From: Desulfuromusa sp.
GTDB lineage: Bacteria > Desulfobacterota > Desulfuromonadia > Desulfuromonadales > Geopsychrobacteraceae
Length of the DNA: 10,168 nucleotides
Reading direction: 5' to 3'
Assembly (NCBI GenBank): GCA_029934755.1
Contig: JAOZLQ010000050.1
Location: 1 to 10,168, forward strand
How positions within the stretch are numbered: the first letter of the stretch is position 1; every line of letters starts with the position of its first letter. Position numbers and translations under genes: made by a program. Below the pieces are notes generated by a model that saw only the letters and a program-made list of their open reading frames with translations, was not told the origin of the DNA and searched no databases. This document shows positions 7,658-10,168 of this stretch, piece by piece.

Positions 7658-9445
7658 TTGACCATCACTTTACCCCGCCGGATGCGGCGACTGACTCATC
7701 AATTCCTCAGCCATTTCAAGATCAGCGATAATACCTTTCTCATTATCCTTGCGGTGATTGTTGGTTTACTCGGCGGTCTGGGAAATTATTTGTTTCGCAA
7801 AACAATTGAGCTGATTCACTGGTTGGTTGTTGAACAAAGTCTTGAGCTATTTGATATTTCACTTGAGCATTGGTCGATGCAGAGGCTCTTAGTGGTATTT
7901 CTTCCTGCTATCGGTGGATTATTGGTTATTCCCCTTTGGATCCTGTTTGCCAATGATCTCAAAGGTGGGTTTGCTGGGTTTTTGGTCAAGGTTAATCTCA
8001 AAGGGGCTAAGCTACCACTTCGACCTCTTTTTACCAAAGGTTTGGCATCTGCTATCACTCTTGGTGCCGGTGGGAGTGCTGGACAGGAAGGGCCGATTGC
8101 CGTTATTGGCGGAACCATTGGTAGCCAGTTTGGCAAAGTGTTCAAGATGAGTGGTGATCGGATCAAAGTGCTGGTGGCCTGTGGTGCTGCTGCTGGCGTT
8201 GCTGCGACATTTAACGCTCCTCTCGCGGGTGTTTTTTTTGCCACAGAAATTGTTCTCCTTTCCTCTTTTGAGGTGGCCAGTTTTACCTCGATTGTTATTG
8301 CCAGTGGGATGGCAACGGTTGTTTCCAGAGCATTATTGGGGAACGTCTCAGAGGTGGTGGCTCCTCCTTATTTTTTAAGCAGTTTCTGGGAAATTGGGCT
8401 CTATGTTCTTCTTGGAGTACTTATCGGTGCTTTGGCTGCGGGATTTATTCATCTTCATTATAAAATTAAGGATAGAATTGATGCGATCAATCTGCCCCGT
8501 TTGAGTAAGCCGTTTTTTGGCGGATTGACGGTTGGATTGATTGGAATCGGGTTGCCGCAGGTTTTCGGTAACGGTTATGAATTTGTTGGTTCAGTTCTGG
8601 TTGGTGAGCATACTTGGTATCTGCTAGCACTATTGGTTGTTGCCAAAATGTTGGCGACTTCTATTACCCTTGGATCTGGGTTCCCGGGGGGATTATTTGC
8701 TCCTTGTCTTTTTTTGGGAGCTGTGGCTGGTGGGGCATATGGGCAAATCATGGAAATGATTTTCCCTGCAGCTGAGCTTTCAGCTGGTGCCTATGCTCTG
8801 GTTGGAATGGGAGCTTTCCTCGCAGCGGCAACCCACGCACCAATGACCGCCATCTTCCTTTTGTTCGAGATTACCGATAGTTATCAGGTTATTGTTCCAA
8901 TTATGCTGGCCTGTGTTATCGGTACGTCCATCGCTCGGCATTTGAAAAAAGACAGTTTGGAAACAGTGGAATTGAGTCGTCTTGGAATTGATCTGGAAGC
9001 AGGAAAAGAGCGCAATATTATGAAGGGACTTGCTGTCGGCGAGGTGATGTCCCACCGGGTTGAAACTGTCCCGGAAAATATGACATTGGGCCGATTTGCC
9101 AAATTTATCGAACAGACCCACCATACTAATTTCCCGTTGGTAGATGAATTAGGGGAGTTAACCGGAATCATTTCGGTTCAGGATTTTATGGGGGTGGTAT
9201 TTGAGAAAGAATTGATGGATCTGGTGGTGATCAAAGAGTTGGCGACCAAGGATGTCATCACTGTGCATGCCGAGGAAGATCTCGATACGGCGATGCGCAG
9301 GATCGGTTATCGTAATATCGAACAGCTCCCGGTGGTTGATCGGGAAACCCATCGTCAACTGTATGGCATCATCTCCCGACGGGATATGATCTCAGCTTAT
9401 AATCGGGCACTGATGAGTCGAACTCTGGAGGAAGAGGATGTCTGA
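7658..9445 (+). CDS. ClC-family chloride channel/transporter with two CBS domains
   Basis: This 595-residue inner-membrane protein belongs to the ClC family, which moves chloride or other anions as channels or as anion/proton exchangers. Residues about 25-425 hold the many membrane helices. The GQEGP motif (142-146) carries gating glutamate E144, FNAPLAG (185-191) follows, and GSGFPGGLFAP (339-349) is the third signature. Residues about 456-512 and 527-581 are two cytoplasmic CBS domains that usually bind adenine nucleotides and modulate transport. Three canonical positions differ: the first signature GSGIP aligns with KGGFA (102-106), so the anion-coordinating serine is glycine; the internal proton glutamate (E203 of E. 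coli ClcA) aligns with I198; and the pore tyrosine (Y445) aligns with E435. These alignments are by eye. The gene uses a TTG start, begins 3 bases after glmS, and overlaps the helicase gene by 8 bases. Its physiological role is not shown by the context. Confidence 0.92.
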   Translation: MTITLPRRMRRLTHQFLSHFKISDNTFLIILAVIVGLLGGLGNYLFRKTIELIHWLVVEQSLELFDISLEHWSMQRLLVVFLPAIGGLLVIPLWILFANDLKGGFAGFLVKVNLKGAKLPLRPLFTKGLASAITLGAGGSAGQEGPIAVIGGTIGSQFGKVFKMSGDRIKVLVACGAAAGVAATFNAPLAGVFFATEIVLLSSFEVASFTSIVIASGMATVVSRALLGNVSEVVAPPYFLSSFWEIGLYVLLGVLIGALAAGFIHLHYKIKDRIDAINLPRLSKPFFGGLTVGLIGIGLPQVFGNGYEFVGSVLVGEHTWYLLALLVVAKMLATSITLGSGFPGGLFAPCLFLGAVAGGAYGQIMEMIFPAAELSAGAYALVGMGAFLAAATHAPMTAIFLLFEITDSYQVIVPIMLACVIGTSIARHLKKDSLETVELSRLGIDLEAGKERNIMKGLAVGEVMSHRVETVPENMTLGRFAKFIEQTHHTNFPLVDELGELTGIISVQDFMGVVFEKELMDLVVIKELATKDVITVHAEEDLDTAMRRIGYRNIEQLPVVDRETHRQLYGIISRRDMISAYNRALMSRTLEEEDV

Positions 9446-10168
9446 TCTGCTGGAGTCACTAAATGAGCCACAGCGGCAGGCGGTTCTCCACGAGGATGGC
9501 CCTTTGTTGTTACTGGCGGGTGCCGGTTCGGGAAAAACCCGTGCTCTGACCCATCGGGTTGCACACTTGATTTGTGAGCGTGGTGTTCCTGCTTGGCGGA
9601 TCATGGCAGTGACCTTTACCAATAAAGCAGCAACGGAAATGCGCGAACGGCTTGAAGCGCTGCTGGGACAAGGTGAACTGCCCTGGATATCAACTTTCCA
9701 TTCCAGTTGTTCTCGTATTTTACGGCAGGAAATCCACCATCTCGGTTATGGTCGGGATTTCACTATTTACGATGATCAGGATCAGTTACGCTTGCTGCGT
9801 GATCTGCTCAAAGCGCAGCAGATTTCTGAAAAGGTATTGAAACCCCGGGCGCTAGCGTCCTTCATTGATCGAGCCAAGAATCGTGGTCTGCTGCCGGACT
9901 CACTTGATGAGCTACGTTCGGATGAGCAACTTCTGGCGGAATTGTATGCCCAGTATCAACGGAAGCTGAAGGCTGCCAATGCGGTTGATTTTGGTGATCT
10001 ATTGTTACTGACGGTGCGCTTGTTTGAAGAACATTCAGCAGTTCGCCAACGCTGGCAAGAGCGATTTTCCCACCTACTGATTGATGAATTTCAGGATACC
10101 AATCGAGTTCAGTATCGGCTGATGCAATTATTGATGGGAGCGGAAACAAATCTTTGTGTTGTTGGTGA
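9438..10168 (+). CDS. UvrD/PcrA-type superfamily 1 DNA helicase (N-terminal part)
   Basis: The reading frame is open from ATG 9438 to the right edge, giving the first 243 residues of an ATP-dependent 3'-5' DNA helicase of the UvrD/PcrA/Rep family, which unwinds DNA in repair and replication restart. Visible motifs in order: Q motif (LNEPQRQ, 8-14), Walker A AGAGSGKT (27-34, K33), motif Ia VTFTNKAATEM (58-68), motif Ib STFHS (85-89), the DFGDLL segment (184-189) and motif II LIDEFQDTN (214-222, D216 and E217). The overall pattern is closest to PcrA/UvrD, but Rep cannot be excluded without the C-terminal domains, which would need roughly 450 further residues. The start follows GGAGG (9427-9431) and overlaps the ClC stop by 8 bases, indicating translational coupling. 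Confidence 0.93.
   Translation, partial: MSDLLESLNEPQRQAVLHEDGPLLLLAGAGSGKTRALTHRVAHLICERGVPAWRIMAVTFTNKAATEMRERLEALLGQGELPWISTFHSSCSRILRQEIHHLGYGRDFTIYDDQDQLRLLRDLLKAQQISEKVLKPRALASFIDRAKNRGLLPDSLDELRSDEQLLAELYAQYQRKLKAANAVDFGDLLLLTVRLFEEHSAVRQRWQERFSHLLIDEFQDTNRVQYRLMQLLMGAETNLCVVG

Noticed and set aside
7816..8244. A 142-codon open frame on the minus strand inside the ClC gene.
   Set aside because: It is antisense to a well-supported membrane protein, its Pro/Ala-rich composition is what the reverse strand of such codons gives, and no ribosome site is seen.

Overview
The window looks like chromosomal DNA of a moderate-GC Desulfuromonadales-type bacterium (the Geobacter / Desulfuromonas / Desulfuromusa group, formerly Deltaproteobacteria). 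This is an inference from the gene set: a REC-PilZ-GAF regulator, a cobalamin-type radical SAM protein beside a small conserved hypothetical protein, and a glmU-glmS run. No marker gene proves it. There are no rRNA or tRNA genes, insertion sequences, CRISPR arrays or phage genes. Coding density is high, and no gap without a gene exceeds about 190 bases.

Left part (1-1795, plus strand). A 91-residue thioredoxin-fold protein that has lost its CxxC active site is followed by a good intrinsic terminator (340-379). Next is a separately initiated 455-residue regulator with the order receiver, PilZ, coiled coil, GAF. It probably combines a phosphorylation input with cyclic di-GMP binding and a small-molecule or partner-sensing GAF module, and it has no DNA-binding or enzymatic output domain.

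Middle part (1819-4431). A two-gene minus-strand operon converges on the regulator with only 23 bases between the stops. The first gene encodes a 184-residue helical hypothetical protein. The second, 7 bases on, encodes a 619-residue radical SAM protein with a cobalamin-binding-like N-terminus. A very good sigma-70-type promoter (TTTACA, 17-base spacer, TATAGT) drives it from a 191-base divergent intergenic region. The same region carries a second sigma-70-like promoter facing the other way.

Right part (4432-10168, plus strand). glmU, glmS, a ClC-family chloride channel/transporter gene with two CBS domains, and the start of a UvrD/PcrA-type helicase gene form one compact unit with gaps of 13, 3 and -8 bases. 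GlmS makes glucosamine-6-phosphate and GlmU makes UDP-N-acetylglucosamine, the first and last steps of the pathway that feeds peptidoglycan and lipopolysaccharide; glmM is not in the window. The ClC gene has a TTG start and may be translationally coupled to glmS. The helicase gene runs off the right edge.

Most genes here are conserved housekeeping. The least ordinary observations are the ClC protein, which keeps the gating glutamate but has replaced three other residues of the canonical ion and proton pathways; the thioredoxin-like protein without CxxC; and the PilZ-containing regulator without an output domain. I see no clear sign of an entirely new multi-gene system.
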